Positions 9,047 to 18,193 are shown, counted from the first letter of the stretch. The stretch: 64,000 nt of DNA from Ruminococcus sp. (GCA_019420505.1 JAHZHC010000030.1:1-64000); one strand, 5' to 3'. A program made the numbers and translations. The notes: generated from the sequence alone by a model not told the origin.

Positions 9047-10033
9047 CTATTTCATGCTATTCATCATTTTTATGTGTCTTATGTCTTTTCCAACAAAACT
9101 CAGCGGTACAAAACAGCCTGTCAGACGTGAAACAATTCTTTCATTGTATTTTCTGTCAAGCTCACTGTGAGATAAATTTGTGGAAATAATTATTGGTTTG
9201 CTTAAATTAATTCTGCTGTTTATAATATCATATAAAACTGATTCTGTAAAAGAAGTCTGAAATTCAGAACCCAAATCATCAAGAATAACTATATCGGCGC
9301 TTATAAGTATATCAAGTGTGTTTCCGTCTTCTTTTCCAAAGTGCTCATTTTCAATTTTTCTAAGAAAATCAATGAGTGAACCAAAAGCAACATTTACGTT
9401 TCTTTCCAGCATACTTTTTGCTATACAGGATGATAAAAACGTCTTTCCAAGCCCGGTTTTTCCAAAGAAAAATAAAGACGGACTTTTTAAACTGAAGTTT
9501 TCGGCATAGTCTTTGCAGAACTCTAAATTCTGACGCATTTTTTCATACGGCGAAAAACTGCCGTCAGATGACTTATCATAATAATCCAAAGAAAATTCAA
9601 AGAAATCATGAAGCTCAATAAGACAGTTCTTATTCAGTTCTTCAACTGTAAATCGTTTTAACAGCTCTTCCATGCATGAACATCGTCTTCCCTCTGAAAA
9701 TCCCCTGTCATTGCATTTTTCACAGTAATAATGCGCATCAAGATAATGCCTGTCGCCTTTTATCGCTTCAAGAAGCTCTTCAATAGTCTGCTGAGTGGAT
9801 AAATTCTTTTCCTTAATACTTTCTATAAGATGTTTTGTGTCTTCCCCGCCCTGCATTATAAGCTTTACAAGCTCCAGTCCTGTGTTTCTCAGATTTCTCT
9901 GCAAAATTCCGACTTCAGGAGCGACTGTTGAAATTTCAAGTAAACGCTGCTGCTGTTCATTTTCCGCTTTCCTGCGGCGTTCCTCAAGAACCGCTGCCGT
10001 TTTTTCAAAAACAGCCTCACTGTATTTCATCAT
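9047..10033 (-). CDS. DnaC/DnaI-like AAA+ helicase loader (328 aa)
   Basis: The fold is that of the DnaC/DnaI/IstB ATPases that load the replicative helicase. Walker A is GKTGLGKT at 191-198, Walker B ILDDLG at 250-255, followed by the STN sensor and an SRLTG arginine-containing segment near the C-terminus. An N-terminal helical region of about 95 residues precedes a cysteine cluster (Cys104, Cys107, Cys118, Cys120) that could bind zinc, as in DnaI. The start codon overlaps the stop of the upstream DnaD-domain gene by one base (TAATG), so the two are translationally coupled. This pairing supports a role in replication initiation or restart. Two ATG codons stand in tandem at the start; either could be used. 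Confidence 0.88.
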   Translation of the reverse strand: MMKYSEAVFEKTAAVLEERRRKAENEQQQRLLEISTVAPEVGILQRNLRNTGLELVKLIMQGGEDTKHLIESIKEKNLSTQQTIEELLEAIKGDRHYLDAHYYCEKCNDRGFSEGRRCSCMEELLKRFTVEELNKNCLIELHDFFEFSLDYYDKSSDGSFSPYEKMRQNLEFCKDYAENFSLKSPSLFFFGKTGLGKTFLSSCIAKSMLERNVNVAFGSLIDFLRKIENEHFGKEDGNTLDILISADIVILDDLGSEFQTSFTESVLYDIINSRINLSKPIIISTNLSHSELDRKYNERIVSRLTGCFVPLSFVGKDIRHIKMMNSMK

Positions 10034-11055
10034 TAGTTCTCCTCTCCGCTTTTGACAGGATTAAAATTCATAGCATACTGCTCCCATTCGCTTAAATCAT
10101 AAGAAGTATCTTTATTATCCCGTCTGTCAGCATTAATCTTTTTAGTGAAAGCTGAATCGTCTTCATCGACCTGAGCAGGGGTTTTTATATTCTTACCCGA
10201 CCATGTTTCAAGAATTTTGTTTATGTAACCAAAGTTCAGTTTATTAGTTGCATTCATGCATTTTTCATATGCGATTTCAAGCATTTCAACCGAGAATCCC
10301 ATATTCCGCCAATTCTGAATAAATTCCCTCTGCCTATTCGTAATTTTATTTTCAATCCCGAATGCCCTTATAACCTTTGTTTCAAAAGTATGCTGAGCGC
10401 TCTGACGAATAATCTCCGCTTCTACCTCGGCATAACTGCAAATTCCCTGAGCGAACCAATCCTTTGCAACCGTTTCTATATAAGCCATTTTCCCTTTTCC
10501 AAGACTCATACAATATTCAGCTATCATAAGAATCGATGCGGCTGAATAATCATAATATTCATATAAATTCAGAATTGCCGCCATTTCCGTACCGTTAATT
10601 ATACGCTTAAGCACACGCTGAATATCGTCAAATAAAGCCTTAAGCTCATCACTTGAATCAATTTTTTCCGCAATCTCCCGAGTGCTGTATTTAACCCTTG
10701 TTTTTGCGTCAGCAGCATTCTTTACACCATTTACCTCTCCGGATTTTAAATATGAAGCTTCCGACTTTTTTACAGATTCAATCCAAGGCTTAACAGCCGC
10801 CGATTTGCCATCAACAGTTTCCGCTGAAATAACCCCAAGATTAGTCCAGTGAATAACAGCGTCCTCAGCTCTTTCCTCTGAAACTCCTGATTGCCTTGCA
10901 AGATCGCCGGTTGAAATCAGATTAGTATTACTGCATAAAATGCAAAGCAATACTTTGACAAAATCGCCGTCGCTTACTAATATATAATCGTCCACAACAC
11001 TGCATGGAACGGAGAAAAATCTTCCCCAGTGCTTACAATCAATTTTATAATCCAT
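10033..11055 (-). CDS. DnaD-domain replication protein (340 aa)
   Basis: I chose the ATG at 11055 (MDYKIDCKHWG), preceded by AAAGGGAAA, over an upstream TTG-type start at 11097. Residues 20-100 look like a winged helix (STGDLARQSGVSEERAEDAV). The C-terminal third matches the DnaB_2/DnaD domain pattern, with NRQREFIQNWRNMGFS and YINKILETW typical of the family's conserved end. DnaD-type proteins help the helicase loader open DNA at the origin or at stalled forks. The gene sits directly before the DnaC-like ATPase and shares one base with it. Confidence 0.85.
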   Translation of the reverse strand: MDYKIDCKHWGRFFSVPCSVVDDYILVSDGDFVKVLLCILCSNTNLISTGDLARQSGVSEERAEDAVIHWTNLGVISAETVDGKSAAVKPWIESVKKSEASYLKSGEVNGVKNAADAKTRVKYSTREIAEKIDSSDELKALFDDIQRVLKRIINGTEMAAILNLYEYYDYSAASILMIAEYCMSLGKGKMAYIETVAKDWFAQGICSYAEVEAEIIRQSAQHTFETKVIRAFGIENKITNRQREFIQNWRNMGFSVEMLEIAYEKCMNATNKLNFGYINKILETWSGKNIKTPAQVDEDDSAFTKKINADRRDNKDTSYDLSEWEQYAMNFNPVKSGEEN

Positions 11056-11154
11056 TGCTATTTCCCTTTTCAAAAATAATTGAGAATAGTATAACACAAT
11101 CCGACGGTTTTTGCAACGGTAAAATATAAATTTAAACTAAGTCCCTTAAATTTC

Positions 11155-11184
11155 ATGTAAAACAAAGGCGGCCTGAGGCCGCCT
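11155..11184 (-). terminator. Intrinsic terminator after the first LRR protein gene
   Basis: AGGCGGCCT (11166-11174) pairs with AGGCCGCCT (11176-11184), a very GC-rich stem in an AT-rich background, followed on the minus strand by TTTGTTTTA. Confidence 0.7.
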
Positions 11185-11201
11185 GTTAAGACTATTGAAC
11201 G

Positions 11202-12122
11202 CTATATTGTTATTTCTCTGTTAATACATCCGGCATAACCATCAAACGTATATTCAACTGTAATTATATCTCCTCCGTCATCGCTTGTTTCAATTATAGG
11301 AGAAATCACATAACATTTACCTTCCGGCGCAGCGATTTTTTTACCGTTGGAAATAATTGAATAATATGCCCTTCTTGTTTTTAGATTGCATTTCTCACCG
11401 TTCACATTGATCATAATATTACTGTAATCTGAATCTTTAATATCATCAATATCGACCTCTGCTATAAACCTTAACATAGAACTGTTATTCTTTACCTGAT
11501 AATAAACCGATCCGTTAACTTCTTTTACAGCAGCATGATTATAATGAATTGTTGCTTTTTTCAGTTCATAGTTATCATTATCAATTGAAATATTGTTCCA
11601 TTCCTCTTCGGTTCCGCTGTAATAAATATCTGAAAGCTTATCACATCCGTCAAATACATATGATCCGATATTTTTCATGGATCTAGGTATAACAACGCTC
11701 TCTAAGTTATAGCAAAGCTCAAAAGCACTGTTACCAATATTATAAACAGTATCAGGAATAGTTACTGTTTTAAGATTGACACAAAGTCCAAATGGCGCAA
11801 CCAAACATCCTCCCGGGTAATCACCTGGTTGTAAAGGCATGCCTAACCAGGCATCAAAACTAACAACTTTTCTCCCGTCAATTTCACTTGGGATAGTAAG
11901 ATTTTCTTCTTTTCCATTGTAAATAGTAATCTCTGCCGTTCCGTCATCAAGGATAACATATCTGTAATCGCCGGATTTTATACACGGACCTTGAGAACCT
12001 AATGCATTTGCAGTAATGGTTTCATTGTTAGAAAGATTTGTTAAAGCCTTGTCATTAACAGCAAGTACATTCGCAATTATTGTTAAAACTAATAATGCTA
12101 ACCCCGTTTTTCTTATTTTCAT
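11202..12122 (-). CDS. Secreted BspA-type leucine-rich-repeat protein, short form (306 aa)
   Basis: The start at 12122 (MKIRKTGLALLVLTI) has AAGGAG at good spacing and opens a signal peptide (about 1-25); an upstream in-frame start at 12140 lacks this. The middle has about three BspA-type leucine-rich repeats (VTIPDTVYNIGNSAFELC, VVIPRSMKNIGSYVFDGC), which mediate binding in extracellular proteins. The last ~105 residues form a separate domain (GSVYYQ, LRFIAEVDIDDI, SIISNGKKIAAPEGKCY) shared with the neighbour at 12251-13342. No anchor motif is visible. The order and orientation suggest tandem duplication followed by loss of repeats in this copy. The substrate is unknown. Confidence 0.82.
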   Translation of the reverse strand: MKIRKTGLALLVLTIIANVLAVNDKALTNLSNNETITANALGSQGPCIKSGDYRYVILDDGTAEITIYNGKEENLTIPSEIDGRKVVSFDAWLGMPLQPGDYPGGCLVAPFGLCVNLKTVTIPDTVYNIGNSAFELCYNLESVVIPRSMKNIGSYVFDGCDKLSDIYYSGTEEEWNNISIDNDNYELKKATIHYNHAAVKEVNGSVYYQVKNNSSMLRFIAEVDIDDIKDSDYSNIMINVNGEKCNLKTRRAYYSIISNGKKIAAPEGKCYVISPIIETSDDGGDIITVEYTFDGYAGCINREITI

Positions 12123-12213
12123 AATTTTTCTCCTTAACAAGATGCTTTTTGTATCCTATTTGTGCTTCGTTCGTTTTTTTATTATACATCATTTGTCGAA
12201 ATATGTCAATATA

Positions 12214-12240
12214 AAAAGAACCCCGAATCTGAGGTTCTTT
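12214..12240 (-). terminator. Intrinsic terminator after the second LRR protein gene
   Basis: AAAGAACC and GGTTCTTT form a stem around a ten-base loop, with a T-run on the minus strand (GGTTCTTTTTAT). It lies between the two LRR genes, which are therefore probably separate transcripts. Confidence 0.65.
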
Positions 12241-12250
12241 AGTTTTCTGA

Positions 12251-13342
12251 TTATTGAATTGTAATTTTTCTGCTGATTTGTCCGTCTAAATTATCAACCG
12301 AAAATTCTGCTGAAATTTCATCTCCGATGTCATTGATTTCAATAGCCGGTGTAAGGATAAAGCATTTTCCCTCTTTCGCTTCAATTTTTTTGCCGTTTGC
12401 AATAATTGAATGATAAGCATTCCTTACTCCCATATTAAATTCTTCCGTATTAGCCGTTATTCTGATATTGCCGGATTTAGCATTCTGAATGTCATTCAAA
12501 GAAATCTCCGCAATAAAACGGACCGCTGAATTATCAAGCTTCTTTTGATAATAAACAGATCCCTCAAGCTGTGATACAGCGCCGCTTTGACAATTAAGAT
12601 TATTATCCTTCGCATACTGTTCAGCATATGAACCCGGTTCGCATTTTATAGTTAAATTCGGACATCTTGAAAATGCATTTCGTCCGATATCAACAACACT
12701 TTCAGGTATGGTCAAACTGCTGAGACTGCTGCAATTCTGAAATGCAGTTCTTTCAATTTTCGTAACGCTGTCAGGTATATTTAAACTGCTCAGACTTTTG
12801 CAGCCTTGAAATGCTCCATAGCATATTGTTTCAATATTATCATGAATTACTATATTTTTTAAGCTTGTGCAATTATAAAAAGTCTGATCCTTTATGTATG
12901 TCAGATTTTTTGACAAAGTAACAGTTTCCAAATTTGAGCATCGGTTAAATACATTGTCGCTCATTTGAGTAACACTGTCCGGAATCACTATTTCAGTCAG
13001 CCCCGTACAGCCTTCAAAAGCAAAATAATCAATAAAAGTTACACTGTCAGGTATTGTTATATCATTAATATTGCTGCATTGCTTGAAAGAAAAAGGGCCT
13101 AAACACGAAACGCTTTTTCCGTCAATTATCGACGGGATTATAACTGCTTCGTCAGTTCCTGCATATTTAGTAATGCTTACAGTCCCATTATCAAGAACCT
13201 TGTAAGTAAAATCCCCCATAGTTTCCGCATTAGCTGTAACAGAAATAACATCACTGTTTTCAAATAAGGTTGTTTCCGATAAAACAGAACCACCCAAAAC
13301 CATTGCAAAAGCCATTACACCTGCAAATAATTTCTTTAACAT
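12251..13342 (-). CDS. Secreted BspA-type leucine-rich-repeat protein (363 aa)
   Basis: The ATG at 13342 is preceded by AGGAGGAAG. Residues 1-40 are a signal peptide ending near TANAET. About seven BspA-type repeats of 23 residues cover 65-230, with the recurring signature IPDSVT-I---AF--C-(S/G)L. The C-terminal ~105 residues (GSVYYQKK, VRFIAEISLNDI, SIIANGKKIEAKEGKCF) are homologous to the end of the 306-residue neighbour. A role on the cell surface in adhesion or substrate binding is known for BspA-type proteins elsewhere, but nothing here identifies the ligand. Confidence 0.85.
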   Translation of the reverse strand: MLKKLFAGVMAFAMVLGGSVLSETTLFENSDVISVTANAETMGDFTYKVLDNGTVSITKYAGTDEAVIIPSIIDGKSVSCLGPFSFKQCSNINDITIPDSVTFIDYFAFEGCTGLTEIVIPDSVTQMSDNVFNRCSNLETVTLSKNLTYIKDQTFYNCTSLKNIVIHDNIETICYGAFQGCKSLSSLNIPDSVTKIERTAFQNCSSLSSLTIPESVVDIGRNAFSRCPNLTIKCEPGSYAEQYAKDNNLNCQSGAVSQLEGSVYYQKKLDNSAVRFIAEISLNDIQNAKSGNIRITANTEEFNMGVRNAYHSIIANGKKIEAKEGKCFILTPAIEINDIGDEISAEFSVDNLDGQISRKITIQ

Positions 13343-13518
13343 AAATCTTCCTCCTGTATTTTATCTTTATTTCGACATTAAAATATTCTATCATAAATAA
13401 AACCGATTGTACAGAAAAGATACTATAATTTACTTAATTTTTTCGTTATGTTAATATTTCATTTAAATAAGCTTAAATCAGATATTTTCACAAGCTTATA
13501 AACTTGAGGCTTAAAATT

Positions 13519-14254
13519 TTAAGTTATTATATATTTGCTTATTTTCTCAGCCCATAAATCATATGCATCAGGTTTAATATGAACTCCATCCAGCGTCAGT
13601 TGAGAATTCATTTCTCCGTTGAGCTCATAAAGTGAATAAAGATCTATATATTCCAATTCATGAGTTTCAGCTAATTCCTTTATTTCAGCGTTAAATCGGT
13701 AATAGTGCTGTTATGACATATAGACAGTTCTTTTGCAGATGAAATAGGAAGAACGCTTTGTATGTAAATTTCGGTGTCAGGAAGAGATTCTTCTAACAAA
13801 TCAAGAAGCTGTGCATATTTTGAAACACAATTGTCTAAGTTTAAATCTGTCAATCCGTTTATTCCTCCAAGCAAATACACCTTTTCAGGATTTACAGACT
13901 GGATCATTGATATTCTGTTAATCATTCCTGACAACGAATCACCTCCATGTCCTAAGTTGCATATTTTTATATTCGGAAAATACTTTTGAAAATCGCCTAA
14001 ACATGTTATTGAATCACCAAAGAAAACAACATCTGCATCATACTCCAATTTTTCTAAGCAGCGCTCCCATGAAAGAACAGCCTCATTAATTTTTGATGTT
14101 TGTTCCTTAAAACCAAGCTTAACAAATAATTTCTCATCATATCCAGCATGATGAAAAACAAGAATAAATGCCGCTAAAATTAACAAAATAATAGTTGTAG
14201 CAATTATTGCGTAAATTTTTAATTTTTTTGATTGTCTCTTTTTTCTGTCTCCAT
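13519..14254 (-). pseudogene. Membrane-anchored SGNH/GDSL-type hydrolase, broken by two frameshifts
   Basis: An ATG at 14252-14254 with AAAGGTG upstream opens a frame that stops after 11 codons. Adding one base to the seven-T run at 14223-14229 would join it to the main frame and give a clean N-terminal membrane segment (KKLKIYAIIATTIILLILAAF). The main frame has the SGNH catalytic block VVFFGDSIT and the NLGHGGDS block. It stops near 13680, but the adjacent frame continues (RFNAEIKELAETHELEYIDL) to LDGVHIKPDAYDLWAEKI, which holds the family's final Asp/His block, ending at 13519. Two single-base indels therefore separate three matching pieces. This may be true decay, slippage in a homopolymer, or sequencing error. 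A track starting at the internal TTG (14186) would miss both ends. Confidence 0.75.
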
Positions 14255-14307
14255 AATATCACCTTTCCATCAGATATACTCAATATATTAACTATAAAAT
14301 TATTATA

Positions 14308-14321
14308 CTCAATAAATTGAG
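14308..14321. promoter_or_regulatory. Palindrome between the SGNH pseudogene and the small HTH gene
   Basis: CTCAATAAATTGAG is a 14-base inverted repeat directly before a TTGTCA -35-like box (14324-14329) that faces the HTH gene. A second half-site, TACTCAATA, lies about 30 bases to the left (about 14277-14285). It is a candidate autoregulatory operator. Confidence 0.4.
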
Positions 14322-14380
14322 CATTGTCAATAGATTAAATATAATATAATGATATAAAGATAATTGTTGGGGGGATTTCT

Positions 14381-14581
14381 ATGATTAGTTACCGACCTTT
14401 TTATGAAACCTTAGCAAAAAAAGGACTTACTGAATATTACCTGATTTATAAACAAGGTTTCTCAGCAAATACGATCCACCGAATAAAGCATGGAAAAGCG
14501 ATAAGCACCAAAACACTTGATGAAATTTGTTTCGTGCTTGACTGTCAAGTTGAAGATGTTCTGAAATATGAAAAAAAATAA
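14381..14581 (+). CDS. Small Cro/C1-type helix-turn-helix regulator (66 aa)
   Basis: This is a complete single-domain HTH protein of the short Cro-like type (HTH_26 pattern): YKQGFSANTIHRIKHGKAIS is the recognition region, and LDEICFVLDCQVEDVLKYEKK is the usual ending. It would bind DNA as a dimer. GGGGGG lies nine bases before the ATG. A palindrome at 14308-14321 and a TTGTCA box lie just upstream, so self-regulation is plausible. It is transcribed away from the broken SGNH gene, and its target is not evident. Confidence 0.85.
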   Translation: MISYRPFYETLAKKGLTEYYLIYKQGFSANTIHRIKHGKAISTKTLDEICFVLDCQVEDVLKYEKK

Positions 14582-14620
14582 ACAGCTATACACTTCGCAT
14601 AGAAATGTATAGCTGTTTTT
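14582..14620 (+). terminator. Intrinsic terminator after the small HTH gene
   Basis: ACAGCTATACA pairs with TGTATAGCTGT around a 13-base loop, followed by a T-run ending at 14620. Confidence 0.85.
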
Positions 14621-14768
14621 GTGCAATAATACAAATTTTGTTTTAACTAAGACATATTTCATTCAAAGTTGCACGTTTGCGTGCAAAAAATGCCGAAATA
14701 AGCCTATTAGTAGAGGGGGGTGCTCGGCCGCACGGGCCAACTCACGTTATCAGTTTGTGATATCTAAA

Positions 14769-14800
14769 GCTTTGACCCCGCTGCGGTAGGTTTGCAAAAA
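14769..14800 (-). repeat. Inverted copy of part of the 105-bp repeat
   Basis: The reverse complement of these 32 bases matches 15025-15056 at 30 positions: it has the Tn-GCAAACCTACC block and the GCGGGGTCAAAGC block. With the direct repeats to its right it could form a long-range stem. Confidence 0.7.
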
Positions 14801-14932
14801 AACTAACCATGTTTGCTTTAAACGCATATATGCTGAAAAATTGCATTACATCTGTAAAATTTAACTGACAGGATTTACGGTAAATGGACAGACATTTTTG
14901 GAGCAACTCAGCATTCCAATTTTTTTAAACTC

Positions 14933-15345
14933 ACTATAGCGGGGGCAGAATTATTCTCTTTATCAAACATATATCGTGACAAGTGCCGTCTGCGCTAAGA
15001 CCGACCGAGCATAGTAATTTACCATTTTTGCAAACCTACCATAGCGGGGTCAAAGCTATTTTCTTCATCAAATTCATATCGTGACAAGCGCTGTATGCGC
15101 TAAGACCGACCAAGCATAGTAATTTACCATTTTTGCAAATTTACCATAGCGGGGTCAAAGCTATTTTCTTCATCAAATTCATATCGTGACAAGCGCTGTA
15201 TGCGCTAAGACCGACCAAGCATAGTAATTTACCATTTTTGCAAATTTACCATAGCGGGGTCAAAGCTATTTTCTTCATCAAATTCATATCGTGACAAGCG
15301 CCGTCTGCGCTAAGACAGCCGTAAATGTGCAAATTTGAATTATAC
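14933..15345. repeat. Four tandem 105-bp repeats downstream of uvrA
   Basis: Units begin at ACTATAGCG (14933), ACCATAGCG (15038), ACCATAGCG (15143) and ACCATAGCG (15248), exactly 105 bases apart. The middle units are nearly identical; the first is diverged and the last is cut short by new sequence at about 15317. Each unit carries a small stem (AGCGC, five-base loop, GCGCT at the GCGCTAAGAC block) and the GCGGGGTCAAAGCTATTTTC block. No open frame crosses a unit. The rest of the 14.62-15.36 kb gap (784 bases in total without a gene) holds the inverted copy and GC-rich sequence at 14715-14740 that I cannot assign. Confidence 0.9.
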
Positions 15346-15365
15346 AAATCCTTATACTTACAGTA

Positions 15366-18191
15366 CTAAGTCAGCATCTTTTTCAGATATTTACCCGTAT
15401 ATGACTTTTCACATTTTACAACCTCTTCAGGTGTTCCGCAAACAACTATCTCTCCGCCCCGCTGTCCGCCCTCAGGACCGAGATCAATGATATAATCAGC
15501 AGTCTTGATTACATCAAGATTATGCTCGATTACAAGAACGGTGTTACCGCCGTCTGCCAGTTTCTGCAAAACGTCAATAAGCTTGTGTACATCAGCAGTA
15601 TGAAGTCCGGTCGTCGGCTCATCAAGAATATAGATAGTACGCCCTGTTGAACGCTTTGAAAGCTCTGTAGCAAGCTTGACTCTCTGAGCCTCACCGCCTG
15701 AAAGTGTAGTAGCAGGCTGACCGATTTTAATATATCCCAGCCCAACCTCATATAAGGTTTCAAGCTTTCTTCTTATCTTGGGAATATTGCTGAAGAATTC
15801 AACACCCTCTTCAACCGTCATTTCCAGCACATCATAAATTGATTTGCCCTTATATTTAACTTCGAGCGTTTCACGGTTATATCTTCTTCCCTTGCAAACC
15901 TCGCATGGTACATATACATCAGGTAAAAAGTGCATTTCAATTTTGAGAATGCCATCACCCTCACAGGCTTCACATCGTCCGCCACGAACATTAAAAGAAA
16001 ATCTTCCGGAGTTATATCCTTTCATTTTTGCATCATTGGTAGAAGCAAAAAGATCACGGATATCTGTAAAAACTCCGGTATATGTCGCAGGATTGGACCT
16101 CGGCGTTCTTCCGATAGGCGACTGGTCGATATCAATTACTTTGTCAAGATGCTCAATTCCCTTGATTTCCTTGAAATCACCTGAACGTATTCTCGCCCTG
16201 TTCAGCTTTCCTGCCAGATCCTTGTATATGATCTCATTGACAAGCGATGATTTTCCGCTTCCCGAAACTCCTGTTACGCAAGTAAAAGTACCCAAAGGAA
16301 TTCTTACGGTAATGTTTTTCAGATTATTCTGTTTTGCTCCGACAATTGTCAGATATTCACCGTTGCCTTTGCGCCTTTTTTCAGGTATTTCTATTTTCCT
16401 TTGACCGCTGAGATATTGTCCTGTAATTGAATCTTGGCATGATTTTATCTCGTCAATAGTACCTGAACATACGATTTCTCCGCCGTGAACGCCTGCTCCC
16501 GGTCCTACATCGACTATATAATCAGCACTGTTCATCGTGTCCTCGTCATGCTCCACAACAATAAGCGTATTACCCAAGTCACGCAGTCTTTTCAGCGTTG
16601 CAATAAGCTTATCATTATCCCTCTGATGCAGACCGATAGACGGCTCGTCAAGAATATAAAGCACTCCCATAAGTGATGAACCGATTTGTGTAGCAAGCCT
16701 TATTCTCTGGCTTTCTCCGCCCGAAAGAGTACCGCTTGAACGTGATAATGTCAGATATTCAAGACCGACACTCTGCAAAAATCCAAGACGTTCTTTAATT
16801 TCTTTTATAATTCGCTCACCGATAAGCTTTTCACGGTTTGTCAGCTCCAGTTTATCAAAGAAATTCAAAGCGTCCGTTACGGACAAATGCGTAAGCTCGC
16901 TTATGTTCAGTCCGCCGACTGTGACTGAAAGGCTTTCCTTTTTCAGACGTTCACCCTTACATGAAGGACATTTTTCATCGCTCATACAGCTTTCAATATC
17001 TGCTTTTGAATAATCGCTGGAGGATTCCTTATATCTTCGTTCAAGATTATTGATAACGCCCTCGAATTCAGCGTCATACTGAGCCTTATAGATACCGGTA
17101 TCCCTTGTAAGCTTCAGCTTTTGTCCCTGTGTTCCGTAAAGAAAAATATCAACAGCGTCAGGATCAAGATTTTTGACAGGCTCGTCCAGTGAAATACCGT
17201 AAGTCTCGGAAATAGCATTAAAATACATCATAGCAATAGAACTGTCATCAAGACTGTTCCAGCCGCTGGCTTTAATCGCTCCCTGACGGATTGAAAGCTC
17301 TTTATTGGGAATTATCAGCTTTGGGTCTACCTTCTTAAAAACCCCAAGGCCCGTACATTTTTCACAAGCTCCGAAAGGATTATTAAAGGAAAACATTCTC
17401 GGAGTTAGCTCTTCGATAGAAATATTATGCTCGGGACATGAATAATTCTGTGAGAAATGCAGTTCCTCACCGTCGATTACGTCAACGGTAATCAGACCTC
17501 CCGTAAGAGAAGATACAATTTCAATACTGTCCGTTAATCTGGACTTTATATCAGGCTTTATCGCAAGTCTGTCCACTACGATTTCAATAGTATGCTTTTT
17601 ATTTTTTTCAAGCTTGATTTCCTCTGATAAATCATAGATGATCCCATCGATCCTGACACGGACATATCCTGATTTTCTTGCCTGATCCAGTTCTTTTCTG
17701 TATTCGCCTTTACGCCCTCTTACGATCGGTGCTAAAAGCTGAATTCTTGTGCCCTGATCCAGCTCCATAATTTTATCAACGACTTCGTCAATAGTCTGCT
17801 GACGTATTTCTTTTCCGCAAACCGGGCAATGAGGAACACCTATTCTTGCATAAAGCAAACGAAGATAGTCATATATTTCAGTCACGGTTCCCACAGTTGA
17901 ACGTGGATTTTTGGATGTAGTTTTCTGGTCGATGGAGATGGCGGGAGAAAGACCTGTAATTGAATCCACGTCCGGCTTTTCCATCTGTCCCAAAAACTGT
18001 CTCGCATATGATGAAAGTGATTCCATATATCTTCTCTGTCCGTCGGCAAATATTGTATCAAACGCTAATGACGATTTACCCGAACCTGAAAGTCCGGTAA
18101 ACACGATAAGCTTATCTCTCGGAAGAGTTAAATCTACACTTTTTAAATTATGTTCTCTTGCACCTTTTATTACAATTTCATTACTTTGCAT
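15366..18191 (-). CDS. uvrA: Excinuclease ABC subunit A
   Basis: UvrA is the damage-scanning ATPase of nucleotide excision repair and works with UvrB and UvrC. All family landmarks are present in 941 residues, the usual length: Walker A GLSGSGKS at 33-40, an inserted zinc module (CPVCGKEI), ABC signature LSGGESQRIRLA, a second Walker A GVSGSGKSS, the central zinc finger (CEACEGDG and CEVCKGRR) and the second signature LSGGEAQRVKLA. The ATG at 18191 has AAAGGAG upstream and lies two bases after the stop of the methyltransferase gene. It is the last gene of a uvrB-NUDIX-methyltransferase-uvrA run, and its 3' side carries the 105-bp tandem repeats. Confidence 0.98.
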   Translation of the reverse strand: MQSNEIVIKGAREHNLKSVDLTLPRDKLIVFTGLSGSGKSSLAFDTIFADGQRRYMESLSSYARQFLGQMEKPDVDSITGLSPAISIDQKTTSKNPRSTVGTVTEIYDYLRLLYARIGVPHCPVCGKEIRQQTIDEVVDKIMELDQGTRIQLLAPIVRGRKGEYRKELDQARKSGYVRVRIDGIIYDLSEEIKLEKNKKHTIEIVVDRLAIKPDIKSRLTDSIEIVSSLTGGLITVDVIDGEELHFSQNYSCPEHNISIEELTPRMFSFNNPFGACEKCTGLGVFKKVDPKLIIPNKELSIRQGAIKASGWNSLDDSSIAMMYFNAISETYGISLDEPVKNLDPDAVDIFLYGTQGQKLKLTRDTGIYKAQYDAEFEGVINNLERRYKESSSDYSKADIESCMSDEKCPSCKGERLKKESLSVTVGGLNISELTHLSVTDALNFFDKLELTNREKLIGERIIKEIKERLGFLQSVGLEYLTLSRSSGTLSGGESQRIRLATQIGSSLMGVLYILDEPSIGLHQRDNDKLIATLKRLRDLGNTLIVVEHDEDTMNSADYIVDVGPGAGVHGGEIVCSGTIDEIKSCQDSITGQYLSGQRKIEIPEKRRKGNGEYLTIVGAKQNNLKNITVRIPLGTFTCVTGVSGSGKSSLVNEIIYKDLAGKLNRARIRSGDFKEIKGIEHLDKVIDIDQSPIGRTPRSNPATYTGVFTDIRDLFASTNDAKMKGYNSGRFSFNVRGGRCEACEGDGILKIEMHFLPDVYVPCEVCKGRRYNRETLEVKYKGKSIYDVLEMTVEEGVEFFSNIPKIRRKLETLYEVGLGYIKIGQPATTLSGGEAQRVKLATELSKRSTGRTIYILDEPTTGLHTADVHKLIDVLQKLADGGNTVLVIEHNLDVIKTADYIIDLGPEGGQRGGEIVVCGTPEEVVKCEKSYTGKYLKKMLT

Positions 18192-18193
18192 TT

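Noticed and set aside
14669..14690. TTGCACG/CGTGCAA hairpin after the small HTH gene as a second terminator
   Set aside because: It is followed by A, not T, on the plus strand, and there is no minus-strand gene for it to end.
14933..15345. 105-bp repeats as a CRISPR array
   Set aside because: The units are contiguous with no unique spacers, the period is too long for repeat plus spacer of usual size with a conserved part only, and no cas gene is near.
15844..16404. 186-codon plus-strand frame opposite uvrA
   Set aside because: It lies fully within uvrA, with no recognisable motif.
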